DNA of 6,495 nt from Flavobacteriales bacterium (GTDB lineage: Bacteria; Bacteroidota; Bacteroidia; Flavobacteriales_D; Parvicellaceae), in the NCBI GenBank assembly GCA_026993705.1, contig JALWSJ010000169.1, positions 1 to 6,495 on the forward strand. Direction: 5' to 3'. Position numbers and translations under genes: made by a program. Below are positions 1 through 6,196 of this stretch, piece after piece. How positions within the stretch are numbered: the first letter of the stretch is position 1; each line of letters starts with the position of its first letter. The notes beneath the pieces were generated by a model. It did no database searches. It was not told the origin of the DNA and saw nothing but the letters and a program-made list of their open reading frames with translations.

Positions 1-63
1 GTCCAATATACAAAGAAACAAATTATTTTTTAGTTTGCTAAACTCGAACTCTTATAAAATTGT

Positions 64-71
64 TATTTTTG
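64..71 (+). promoter_or_regulatory. Bacteroidota-type -7 promoter box
   Basis: TATTTTTG fits the Bacteroidota sigma-factor -7 consensus TAnnTTTG exactly and ends five bases before the ATG at 77. Transcription would therefore begin at or very near the start codon, giving a leaderless or nearly leaderless message. The -33 half is weak: the nearest TTTG (34-37) is 26 bases upstream, longer than the usual spacing of about 17-23. The -7 match is visible in the sequence; promoter activity is inferred. Confidence 0.5.
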
Positions 72-76
72 CAGAT

Positions 77-256
77 ATGAGTTCTAACAACAAGAAATAT
101 CAAGGCGTTTTTCATTTGGTTTTAATCTTTGCCTTTCCTGTGCTTATGCTTTCTATTTTTATTTTGCATTCATGGGTTATTCCAATTCTGATTGTAGCAG
201 GTTTAATCGGGCTTTATTTTTTCATCAATAAAAGCGACAAAGACGCAACCAATTAA
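77..256 (+). CDS. small two-helix membrane protein, function unknown
   Basis: This 59-residue protein starts MSSNNKKYQG, has two hydrophobic stretches at roughly residues 11-28 and 30-52, and ends in a charged tail (KSDKDATN). The polar lysine-bearing N-terminus and charged C-terminus suggest a helical hairpin in the inner membrane with both ends on one side, probably the cytoplasm. The frame stays open upstream to a TTG at 35, which would add 14 residues, but the -7 box at 64-71 would then lie inside the coding region; the ATG at 77 is preferred. I do not recognise the family. It lies 132 bases upstream of the TPR gene on the same strand, with a possible separate promoter between them, so shared function is not implied. 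The size and two-helix composition make it a plausible real gene, but a short hydrophobic frame could also arise by chance. Confidence 0.6.
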   Translation: MSSNNKKYQGVFHLVLIFAFPVLMLSIFILHSWVIPILIVAGLIGLYFFINKSDKDATN

Positions 257-305
257 CATCGGTGCGTTAACAAAAATCTACCCTTCCCACTTTATTTTGT
301 CTATC

Positions 306-337
306 TTGACTTTACCTTTATAAGTTAATTCCTTTTG
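306..337 (+). promoter_or_regulatory. weak candidate promoter for the TPR-barrel operon
   Basis: A TTG at 306-308 (followed by AC) is separated by 21 bases from TCCTTTTG at 330-337, one mismatch from the Bacteroidota -7 consensus TAnnTTTG. Initiation would fall around 342-345, some 45 bases before the ATG at 389. Two other partial boxes nearby (TATTTTG at 293-299 and TATCTTG at 302-308) are each one base short. The assignment is tentative; some promoter is expected here because the preceding gene lies 132 bases away. Confidence 0.25.
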
Positions 338-354
338 TATGCATTAACGCATAC
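337..354. promoter_or_regulatory. small palindrome upstream of the TPR gene
   Basis: GTATGC (337-342) and GCATAC (349-354) are perfect inverted repeats around the six-base spacer ATTAAC. The site overlaps the likely transcription start of the TPR operon, so it could be an operator half-site pair or a short 5'-leader hairpin. The core TTAACGCA (344-351) also recurs inverted as TGCGTTAA at 263-270, which would fit two related sites bracketing the promoter region. A 6-bp palindrome can arise by chance in AT-rich DNA; its position is the only other support. Confidence 0.3.
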
Positions 355-388
355 GGGAAAACATTACTAAAAAGCTCATAAAGGTATT

Positions 389-3300
389 ATGAAAACGCTA
401 TTAAAAATATTTTTCATTCTTTTGGCAACATCTTCGGCTACAGGAATTACTTACGCCCAAAGCACATTGGCATACACTTCGCCTTACAAGGTTTACGAAG
501 ATGCTCAAGATTTATTTGACAAAGAAAAGTACAGTTCGGCACAAGATAAGTTTAAAGAGGTAATAACCTTATTCACCGACGTGGAAGACGCAATAAAAAT
601 AGATGCGGAATACTATTATGCTCTTTGTGCTTTAGAACTATTTCACGAAGATGCCGAGTATCTGTTGACGCAATTTGCTGTAAACCATCCTGACCACGCA
701 AAGGCTCAACGCGTTTATTTTTTATTAGGTGAACAAAAGTACAGACTAAAAAAATTCAAAGCTGTCATTGAGTATTTTGAAAAAGTTGACCCTTATTTTC
801 TTTCCGATTTAGAAAAGATTGAGTACGAGTTTAAATTGGCTTATAGCTATTTTTACTTAAAGCAATACGACAAAGCCAAAATTCACTTTGCTGAAATAAA
901 AGATATTTCATCAGCATATCAAATTCCAGCCATCTATTACTTTAGCCATATTGCTTACACCGAAGGGAATTACCAAACGGCATTGAATGGGTTTAAAGCG
1001 ATTTCGGATGCTGAAATGTTTAAAAACATTGTACCTTATTATGTCGCACAAATTTACCATAAGCAAGGAAAGTTTAAGGAATTGACGGATTATGCTCCTG
1101 CTTATTTTGAAAACATCAGCAAAAAGAGAAAGGCTGAATTTGCAAAACTTATTGGCGATGCATATTATCACCAACGTATGTACAAAGATGCTATTCCTTA
1201 TTTAAAAGAGTTTAAAAAACGAGCTAAATCAGACCGAATATCTAACTACCAATTAGCCAACTCGTATTACAAAATACACGATTGTGAAAATGCAATAAAA
1301 AACTTTAAACCTGTGGTTACTAAAAGAGACTCGCTTTCGCAAGTAGCGTTGTATCAATTAGCAGATTGCTTTCTTAAAGAAGGAGATAAACCAGAAGCAC
1401 GCAATGCTTTTCAATCGGCGAGTAAGTTACATTTCAACCCAGAGATACAAGAAAACGCTTTGTTTAACTATGCAAAACTGGCTTACGAAACCAATGGACC
1501 TTACAGCGAATCTACACAAGCGTTTTTAGAATACATCGACAAGTACCCTAACTCTGACCAATTGGACGAAGCCTATGAATTTTTAATCAAGGCCTATATG
1601 ACCACCAAAGATTATGATCGAGCGTTACAATCTATTGAGCAGATTAAAAAGAAAGATTACCGCGTAAAAAAAGCCTACCAAAACATTGCCTACAACCGCG
1701 GTGTTGAATTATTCTTAAACCATCAATATGACGAAGCTATTCAAAAATTTAATCAATCGCTAAAATACCCAACCGACAAAAAAATAAACGCATCGGCTCT
1801 TTACTGGATGGGAGAATCTTTTTATAAAAAAGGAGATTATGATAACGCCATTAATAAATATGTGGAATTTCGTTTAGAACCCGGTTCAGCCTTGACTAAT
1901 GTCTATCGCGATGCCGATTATAGTGTGGCGTATGCTTATTTTATGAAAGCTAAACCTTTTAAAAACGGAGAACTCAATAAATCATCTATCAACACGACGG
2001 ACAGAAAGCAGAATTTAGAAAAAGCCATTACCGCTTTTCGTAATTTCATTCAGCTAAAAGACCGCGTAGATAAAGACAAACTACAAGATGCTTATTTACG
2101 TTTGGCAGATGCTTATTATTTGTTACCTGACGACAAAAGAGCTGTAGAAAATTATACAAAAGCCATAGAAATAGGCAAAGGAGATTTGTCTTATGCTTAT
2201 TTTCAAAAAGCTAAATCGCAAGGTTTGTTGGGCGACAACAAAGGCAAGGCACAAACCTTAAAAGAATTGACCGAACGCCACCCAAACTCGACCTATCAAA
2301 TATTATCGTTGCGTGAGTTGGCACAATCTTACCAACAACAAGGCGAGAACGAAAAAGCCAAAGAAGTCTATAAGGATTTTATTCGCAATTACCCCAACAA
2401 CAAATACGTACCAGAAATGACAGTTAATTTAGCGGGGATTTATGTTCGAGAGAAAAACTATACTGAAGCACGAAAATACATCAATAAGGTACTCAACGAT
2501 TATCCATCGGCTACGGTAGAAAACGAATCGGCTATTGCCTTAATGAAAAGTGTATTTGAGGGAGAAGATAACCTACCTGGGTATTATGATTGGCTACAAC
2601 AAAGAGGAATACAAGTGGCTACCTCCGAGATTGACTCTGCCCTATGGGAACCAGTGTTTAACGCTTGGAACAAAGGCGACTGCAACGCCATCGAAAAAGA
2701 AGCTAAAATTTATCTGCAAAAAGTGCCTAACGGGAAAAATGCAATTGACGCACACTTCTATTTAGCTAACTGCCTATACACTACTACCCAAGACGAAGCA
2801 CTTGAACATTATTTAGCCGTAATTGCTCAACCTAATAATGACGATTATGAAGAAGCCTTACTATACGGCGGTCAAATCTATTTTGCTAAAGGCGATTATG
2901 CCAATGCTGTAAAACTATTTAGCGAACTTGAAAAAGTGGCAGGCAGTGCCGAAAACATAAAATCTGCCATCATGAAACAAATGGTTGCATATTGGAAACT
3001 CAAAGACTATCCAAATGCTATCACTTACGCTGACAAGGTGCTAAATTTAGACGGAATAGACGACAACACAAAAACCGAAGCACTACGCATAAAAGGACTA
3101 TCCTTACGCGAGACCAAACAGTTTGACGAAGCTATTGACGTGTTAAGAGCCTGCAACAAAAGTACGAAGAGCATCAAAGGAGCAGAGGCAAAATATTATG
3201 TAGCAGAAATACTATTTGAACAAAACAAAAACGAAGAATGCGAACTCGAAATTATGGAGCTTGTCAACCAAAAACCTAGCTATGACTACTGGATTGCAAA

Positions 3301-3523
3301 AGCTATTATCTTACTGGGCGACAACTTTATAGCTCAAAAAGATTACTACAACGCACGAGCAAGTTTGCAAAGTGTTATCGACAACTACCAAGGTAAGGAC
3401 AAACAAGAAATTAAGCAATTGGCTCGCGATAGAATTGAATACATCGATGCTTTGGAAAAAGTCGAAAACACCCAAAAAGACCAAGAAGAAAACATCGAAG
3501 AATTGGACTTAAACCACCAATAA
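389..3523 (+). CDS. secreted tetratricopeptide-repeat protein, about 1,040 residues
   Basis: The protein begins with a Sec signal peptide: KTLLK, a hydrophobic core at about residues 7-20, and a likely signal peptidase I cut after TYA (23/24). There is no lipobox cysteine, so it should be a soluble or peripherally bound periplasmic protein rather than a lipoprotein. The rest is an all-helical solenoid of TPR-like units. Clear ones fall at about residues 36-60, 147-170, 183-205, 256-275, 286-310, 320-345, 438-460, 471-494, 571-595, 643-668, 680-705, 825-850, 863-887, 899-922 and 976-1000, several with the G-x-Y/F...A pattern (GDYDNAINKY, GENEKAKEVY). A less regular segment (about 720-780, with YYDWLQQRG and DSALW) interrupts the array, and the tail is acidic. 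TPR arrays bind other proteins; no catalytic residues are visible. The ATG at 389 is preceded by AAAGG at 380-384. The barrel gene follows after 13 bases. From memory, this TPR/barrel pairing recurs across Bacteroidota; the family's function is not known to me. Confidence 0.92.
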   Translation: MKTLLKIFFILLATSSATGITYAQSTLAYTSPYKVYEDAQDLFDKEKYSSAQDKFKEVITLFTDVEDAIKIDAEYYYALCALELFHEDAEYLLTQFAVNHPDHAKAQRVYFLLGEQKYRLKKFKAVIEYFEKVDPYFLSDLEKIEYEFKLAYSYFYLKQYDKAKIHFAEIKDISSAYQIPAIYYFSHIAYTEGNYQTALNGFKAISDAEMFKNIVPYYVAQIYHKQGKFKELTDYAPAYFENISKKRKAEFAKLIGDAYYHQRMYKDAIPYLKEFKKRAKSDRISNYQLANSYYKIHDCENAIKNFKPVVTKRDSLSQVALYQLADCFLKEGDKPEARNAFQSASKLHFNPEIQENALFNYAKLAYETNGPYSESTQAFLEYIDKYPNSDQLDEAYEFLIKAYMTTKDYDRALQSIEQIKKKDYRVKKAYQNIAYNRGVELFLNHQYDEAIQKFNQSLKYPTDKKINASALYWMGESFYKKGDYDNAINKYVEFRLEPGSALTNVYRDADYSVAYAYFMKAKPFKNGELNKSSINTTDRKQNLEKAITAFRNFIQLKDRVDKDKLQDAYLRLADAYYLLPDDKRAVENYTKAIEIGKGDLSYAYFQKAKSQGLLGDNKGKAQTLKELTERHPNSTYQILSLRELAQSYQQQGENEKAKEVYKDFIRNYPNNKYVPEMTVNLAGIYVREKNYTEARKYINKVLNDYPSATVENESAIALMKSVFEGEDNLPGYYDWLQQRGIQVATSEIDSALWEPVFNAWNKGDCNAIEKEAKIYLQKVPNGKNAIDAHFYLANCLYTTTQDEALEHYLAVIAQPNNDDYEEALLYGGQIYFAKGDYANAVKLFSELEKVAGSAENIKSAIMKQMVAYWKLKDYPNAITYADKVLNLDGIDDNTKTEALRIKGLSLRETKQFDEAIDVLRACNKSTKSIKGAEAKYYVAEILFEQNKNEECELEIMELVNQKPSYDYWIAKAIILLGDNFIAQKDYYNARASLQSVIDNYQGKDKQEIKQLARDRIEYIDALEKVENTQKDQEENIEELDLNHQ

Positions 3524-3536
3524 AAATACCTGAACA

Positions 3537-5447
3537 ATGCGAACACTAAAGACTTTACATAACATTATTTTTAGGGCGTTACCACAAGGGTCGGGCTATC
3601 ACTACTCACTCTTTTTGCCCGCAAAAGCGGGCGGGCAAAAAGGAGTTCAAACACGCCGTTCTATCCCTAACACACCAACACACAAGCCCTCTTTTACCAT
3701 TCAACAACTGTTCATGATAGGTATATTCTCATGCCTTACATACTTTGTTTCGGCACAAGGAGGAACGGAAGTTTTTGAGGCAAACAACGACCTGAAACGA
3801 ACCATTGCCAAGTCAGAAAAACTAAATACAGCACCACAACTCAGCGACTCAACTATAGAAATACCACCAATAAAATACTATATAGAACCTGTACATATCG
3901 ATGTGGATTTTGAAGCCAAACCGATTAAACCCGCCAAAATAAAGGTAAAAGAACCGTTAGAAAAACTTTATAGAGGCTATGCAAAAGTAGGTTTGGGTAC
4001 TTACACACGTCCTTATGCTGATATTTATTATTCTTCGTTACGTTCTAAAACAAAATCGTGGGGAGTGAACGTCAAACATTACAGTTCGCTTACCAACCTA
4101 AAAAACGTAGGCACGAATTTGTTTAGCGACAATTATTTAGACGCCTTTTATAAACACATTAAAAGAAACTCAACGTTTTATACCAACATTACGTACGAAC
4201 GCAATAAGTTCAACTACTACGGCTATCAAAAAGCTGACACCTTAATACCAGAAAGTTACAAAAACTCAAAAGACACAACCAAACAAGTCTATCAAACTGT
4301 TTCGTACTCGGCAATGTATCGACATACAGCCCGAGACAGCTCAAAATTTAGCCACCAAACTGCTTTTGATTTTTACTACCTGAATGGACTAACAAAAGTA
4401 AATGAACTTGATTTTGCCCTAAAAAGCAACCTGCATAAATTCATCGGTAGAGAAGAAGCAGGAGCGGATGTAAGCCTGCAAGTCAACTCGTTAAAACAAC
4501 CAGTTTATTATCCTGCTAATATTACTCCGTTACCGCCAGTATTAACCTCTACACAATTTGGTAACACGGTATTAAAAATTAACCCATACATCAAAACAAA
4601 AAGAAAGAACTTTTTAGCAAAAGTAGGGGCTGGAATACACGCCGACTTTACAAGCGTAGCCCGTTTTTACTTTTATCCAGATTTAAGTGCAAGCTACAGT
4701 TTATTTAACAACATTTTTGTTCCTTATGTAGGAATAACAGGAGGGCTACAACAAAACACCTTCAACGGCATACGCAAACAAAATCCGTATGTATTGGAAA
4801 ATATTTCTACGCTGTATTACGGAAATACAACAATGGCGTATAGAAACACTAACCAACGTATTAATTTTTACGGAGGTTTTAAAGGCTCTATCAGTGCAAG
4901 TGTTTCTTTTAACTTAAAAGCACAATTTGAAAAAATAGGAAATATGCCATTGTTTGTTGTGGATACAATGTATAGTTATCAAAACAAATTCAATATTGTT
5001 TATGACTCTATTGACAAGACAACACTTTCTGCACAAATAGGTTATCGTTTGCATGAAAAGATTAAACTCTATGCTAAGGGAGAGTATTACAACTACTCTA
5101 CTCTTAATGAAAATTATGCGTGGCAAAAACCCAATTATAAATTCTCCATCTTAGGCGTATATGACCTCGCCGATAAAATCATTGCTCGTTTGAACCTGCA
5201 AGTAATCGGCAGTAGAAAAACCTATTCGTTAAGACCCGTAGAAGGTATTACCCCAGATACAAAAGGAAGATACATCTACGATTTGAAACCATTTGTTGAT
5301 GCTAACCTTGGCTTTGAGTACCGTTACAACAAACGGCTATCTGCCTTTATCAACTTTAATAATATAGTAGGTAAAAAATATCAAAATTGGACAAACTACC
5401 CAGTTTATACGTTTAACCTCTTGGGAGGTGTAACCTACAGTTTTTAA
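3537..5447 (+). CDS. plugless outer-membrane beta-barrel protein; start uncertain (3537 or 3714)
   Basis: After a signal peptide (hydrophobic run about residues 59-70, cut after VSA at 73/74) comes a short periplasmic segment with a proline-rich stretch (about 109-140). From about residue 145 to the end, Tyr/Phe-rich alternating strands run on (YAKVGLG, WGVNVKHYSS and so on), closing with the terminal Phe of YSF, the usual barrel-assembly signal. There is no TonB box or plug domain, so database labels such as 'TonB-dependent receptor' would overstate it. The role is unknown; co-expression with a periplasmic TPR protein suggests a two-part envelope complex. Residues 13-46 are encoded by a dispersed repeat (3574-3673) and are probably not ancestral. 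If translation begins at 3537, that peptide sits in an unusually long n-region; if it begins at ATG 3714 (Met60) the signal peptide is short (about 14 residues) and lacks Lys/Arg. The ancestral start may have been MRTLKTLHNI joined directly to KPSFTIQQLF. Confidence 0.88.
   Translation: MRTLKTLHNIIFRALPQGSGYHYSLFLPAKAGGQKGVQTRRSIPNTPTHKPSFTIQQLFMIGIFSCLTYFVSAQGGTEVFEANNDLKRTIAKSEKLNTAPQLSDSTIEIPPIKYYIEPVHIDVDFEAKPIKPAKIKVKEPLEKLYRGYAKVGLGTYTRPYADIYYSSLRSKTKSWGVNVKHYSSLTNLKNVGTNLFSDNYLDAFYKHIKRNSTFYTNITYERNKFNYYGYQKADTLIPESYKNSKDTTKQVYQTVSYSAMYRHTARDSSKFSHQTAFDFYYLNGLTKVNELDFALKSNLHKFIGREEAGADVSLQVNSLKQPVYYPANITPLPPVLTSTQFGNTVLKINPYIKTKRKNFLAKVGAGIHADFTSVARFYFYPDLSASYSLFNNIFVPYVGITGGLQQNTFNGIRKQNPYVLENISTLYYGNTTMAYRNTNQRINFYGGFKGSISASVSFNLKAQFEKIGNMPLFVVDTMYSYQNKFNIVYDSIDKTTLSAQIGYRLHEKIKLYAKGEYYNYSTLNENYAWQKPNYKFSILGVYDLADKIIARLNLQVIGSRKTYSLRPVEGITPDTKGRYIYDLKPFVDANLGFEYRYNKRLSAFINFNNIVGKKYQNWTNYPVYTFNLLGGVTYSF
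3574..3673 (+). repeat. dispersed two-hairpin repeat element, copy 1, inside a coding frame
   Basis: Blocks in order are GGGCGTT (3574-3580), a minimal hairpin ACC-ACAAG-GGT (3581-3591) overlapping GGGTCGGGCTATC (3588-3600), a long hairpin (3611-3642), and GCCGTTCTATCCCTAAC (3655-3671). The same blocks occur inverted at 6065-6204: the 13-base block is identical and the last block differs by one missing C. The copy is more GC-rich than its surroundings and sits between the first 12 codons and the signal-peptide codons of the barrel gene without breaking the frame. No protein is encoded by the element itself. I recall similar sequences scattered between genes in Flavobacteriaceae, but cannot confirm that here. 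Confidence 0.85.
3611..3642 (+). repeat. hairpin 2 of repeat copy 1
   Basis: The 12-base arms at 3611-3622 (CTTTTTGCCCGC) and 3631-3642 are perfect reverse complements around an 8-base loop. A second register is possible: GCCCGC (3617-3622) can pair with GCGGGC (3627-3632) across an AAAA tetraloop, with CTTTTT still pairing AAAAAG and GGGC (3633-3636) bulged on the 3' side. In RNA this would be stable and would lie either 75 bases into the reading frame or in the leader of a message started at 3714. No U-tract follows, so it is not an intrinsic terminator. Confidence 0.85.
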
Positions 5448-5459
5448 AAAATAAGATTT

Positions 5460-5684
5460 ATGATTTTTGGTATTACAACAACAGAATGGGTGGGATATTT
5501 AGCCTCTTTAGGTGTTTTAATTTCCTTTTTGATGAAGGATATTAAAGTGTTACGATTGGTTAATTCGGTAGGATGTGCTTTGTTTGTGGCTTATGGATTC
5601 TTACTTGGGTCTATTCCTGTAATCGTAACCAACACAGCTATTCTATGTATTAACTTTTACTACTTATTTATTAAAAAAGATTAG
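5460..5684 (+). CDS. three-helix membrane protein, YgjV/SemiSWEET-like
   Basis: This 74-residue protein has three hydrophobic segments at about residues 9-26, 31-49 and 51-70, with charged turns (KDIKVLR) and a C-terminal KKD. The pattern GYLA...SFL...YGFLLGSIPVIVTN resembles single three-helix bundles of the SemiSWEET/PQ-loop type and the YgjV family, including a Pro and an Asn in helix 3. It lacks the Pro-Gln pair and the longer loop typical of sugar-carrying SemiSWEETs (LMK stands where the motif would be), so transport activity cannot be assumed. Relatives in Bacteroidota are, from memory, sometimes mislabelled as uroporphyrinogen decarboxylase; nothing here supports that enzyme. The start ATG follows the barrel stop by 12 bases and the next gene begins 4 bases after its stop. 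Such proteins usually work as dimers in the inner membrane. Confidence 0.8.
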   Translation: MIFGITTTEWVGYLASLGVLISFLMKDIKVLRLVNSVGCALFVAYGFLLGSIPVIVTNTAILCINFYYLFIKKD

Positions 5685-5688
5685 TATT

Positions 5689-5865
5689 GTGTACCAAACG
5701 CAAGTGTACTTTTTAAGCATTGGCATCCTTTTATCTATTGTAATTTCGTATATTTATGCACGATACCAACGCGAACAAGGTTATTCGTTTACGCAAACCT
5801 TTTTGTATGGTAGTTTGGGAATGATTGGCTTGGTGTTTTGGTTGTGGCAATGGTGGTTTTATTGA
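5689..5865 (+). CDS. small two-helix membrane protein with GTG start, function unknown
   Basis: The frame encodes 58 residues, from GTG at 5689 (first residues VYQTQVYFLS, Met in the mature chain) to TGA at 5863. It has two hydrophobic segments at about residues 6-24 and 38-57, joined by a charged loop YARYQREQ, and ends in a striking aromatic cluster, WLWQWWFY. The start lies 4 bases after the preceding stop, as expected of translational coupling. No ATG is available in frame near the beginning: the nearest upstream codons are ATT, and the only in-frame Met is residue 45. The two-helix architecture with a basic connecting loop, codon use like its neighbours, and coupling all argue for a real gene that length cut-offs would skip. 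I do not recognise the family. GTG at 5704 is an alternative start giving 53 residues. Confidence 0.65.
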   Translation: MYQTQVYFLSIGILLSIVISYIYARYQREQGYSFTQTFLYGSLGMIGLVFWLWQWWFY

Positions 5866-5942
5866 ATGGAATAGGCAGGGTAATAAAATATACGTTATCT
5901 GAATAAATCCTAGATTCCGTTTGCTTTGCACTCATTCCACTT

Positions 5943-5966
5943 GCGTTAGAGACGTATCCCTAACAC
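5943..5966 (+). repeat. end-only fragment of the dispersed repeat
   Basis: TATCCCTAACAC (5955-5966) is identical to the terminal block of copy 1 (3662-3673). It is preceded by GCGTTAG (5943-5949), which matches the same terminus in the opposite orientation. The 24 bases look like two element ends joined head to head through AGACG, as would remain if the body of an element had been deleted or if ends alone were copied. Confidence 0.55.
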
Positions 5967-6075
5967 GAACAAAATAGACGGTATAAAGTGTTTTTTTTGA
6001 TTCCTTTATACTTCTTCATTGTCTAAGAAACCAAAAATTCACTTTCTATCCGCCAATTTTGTTCGCGTTAGGGAT
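5956..6075. repeat. 120-base imperfect palindrome
   Basis: The outer 20 bases (5956-5975 and 6056-6075) are reverse complements with one mismatch. Similarity continues inward through GACGG/GGCGG, an AAAGTG run and a T-rich tract, giving arms of about 45-48 bases with about ten mismatches and one gap around a loop of about 22. A competing inner hairpin is GTATAAAG (5981-5988) with CTTTATAC (6004-6011). The outer ends are termini of the dispersed repeat, but the inner sequence is not present beside copy 1. It may act as a bidirectional terminator after the operon, or may be the product of an inverted duplication; neither is proven. Confidence 0.7.
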
Positions 6076-6087
6076 AGGAACGGCATC

Positions 6088-6120
6088 CTTTTGGGTTGTT
6101 GCACTTATGCAACCCAAAAG
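6088..6120 (-). repeat. hairpin 2 of repeat copy 2
   Basis: CTTTTGGGTTG (6088-6098) and its exact reverse complement (6110-6120) flank an 11-base loop. As in copy 1 there is an alternative register: GTTGCA (6098-6103) pairs with TGCAAC (6108-6113) across a four-base loop while CTTTTGG pairs CCAAAAG. This leaves a three-base bulge that, in element orientation, lies on the 3' side as it does in copy 1. The stem sequence differs from copy 1 but the architecture is the same. Confidence 0.85.
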
Positions 6121-6138
6121 ATATAGTGGATAGCCCGA

Positions 6139-6196
6139 CCCACTTTTACAAAAACATCGTTTCGCCTGAGCGAAATGTTGTTTTTGTAAAAGTGGG
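6139..6196. repeat. long near-perfect hairpin (hairpin 1 of copy 2)
   Basis: Seventeen-base arms at 6139-6155 and 6180-6196 are perfect reverse complements. After a partly paired region (6156-6159 with 6176-6179) the stem resumes as TTTCGC/GCGAAA closed by a CTGA tetraloop (6166-6169), so nearly all 58 bases can pair. It ends 31 bases before the ATG at 6228. There is no following U-tract on the + strand. In RNA it could block ribosome or exonuclease passage; in DNA it could form a cruciform. Confidence 0.9.

Larger units (their letters stand above)
389..5865 (+). other. putative four-gene operon
   Basis: The four genes run head to tail with gaps of 13, 12 and 4 bases and no hairpin with a U-tract between them, which is the spacing of one transcription unit. 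The only structured sequence inside is repeat copy 1, near the 5' end of the barrel frame. The first two products are a periplasmic TPR protein and an outer-membrane barrel; the last two are tiny inner-membrane proteins that may simply be co-transcribed rather than functionally linked. Co-transcription is inferred from spacing only. Confidence 0.6.

Noticed and set aside
32..44. AGTTT-GCT-AAACT palindrome near the window start
   Set aside because: The 5-bp AT-rich arms are expected by chance, and the T-run precedes rather than follows it.
911..1174. Open frame of 87 codons on the - strand
   Set aside because: It lies wholly within the TPR gene, antisense to strong TPR coding sequence, with no family resemblance.
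2550..2765. Open frame of 71 codons on the + strand in another phase
   Set aside because: It overlaps the TPR gene; its composition is low in structure and the TPR frame is clearly the coding one.
4914..5126. Open frame of 70 codons on the - strand
   Set aside because: It is antisense to the barrel gene, and Cys/Ile-rich in the way of a shadow frame of AT-rich DNA.
5731..5931. Open frame of 66 codons on the - strand
   Set aside because: It is antisense to the 58-residue GTG-start frame, which has better membrane-protein features and operon spacing.
5866..5942. TAGATTCC...CATTCCA as a degraded intergenic repeat of the ATTCC/GGAAT type
   Set aside because: The two halves are in the same orientation and do not form the expected inverted pair; the resemblance is too weak.
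5980..5998. Run of eight T after a hairpin-like sequence as an intrinsic terminator
   Set aside because: The T-run lies in the loop of the GTATAAAG/CTTTATAC hairpin, not after a GC-rich stem, so it does not have the layout of a + strand terminator.
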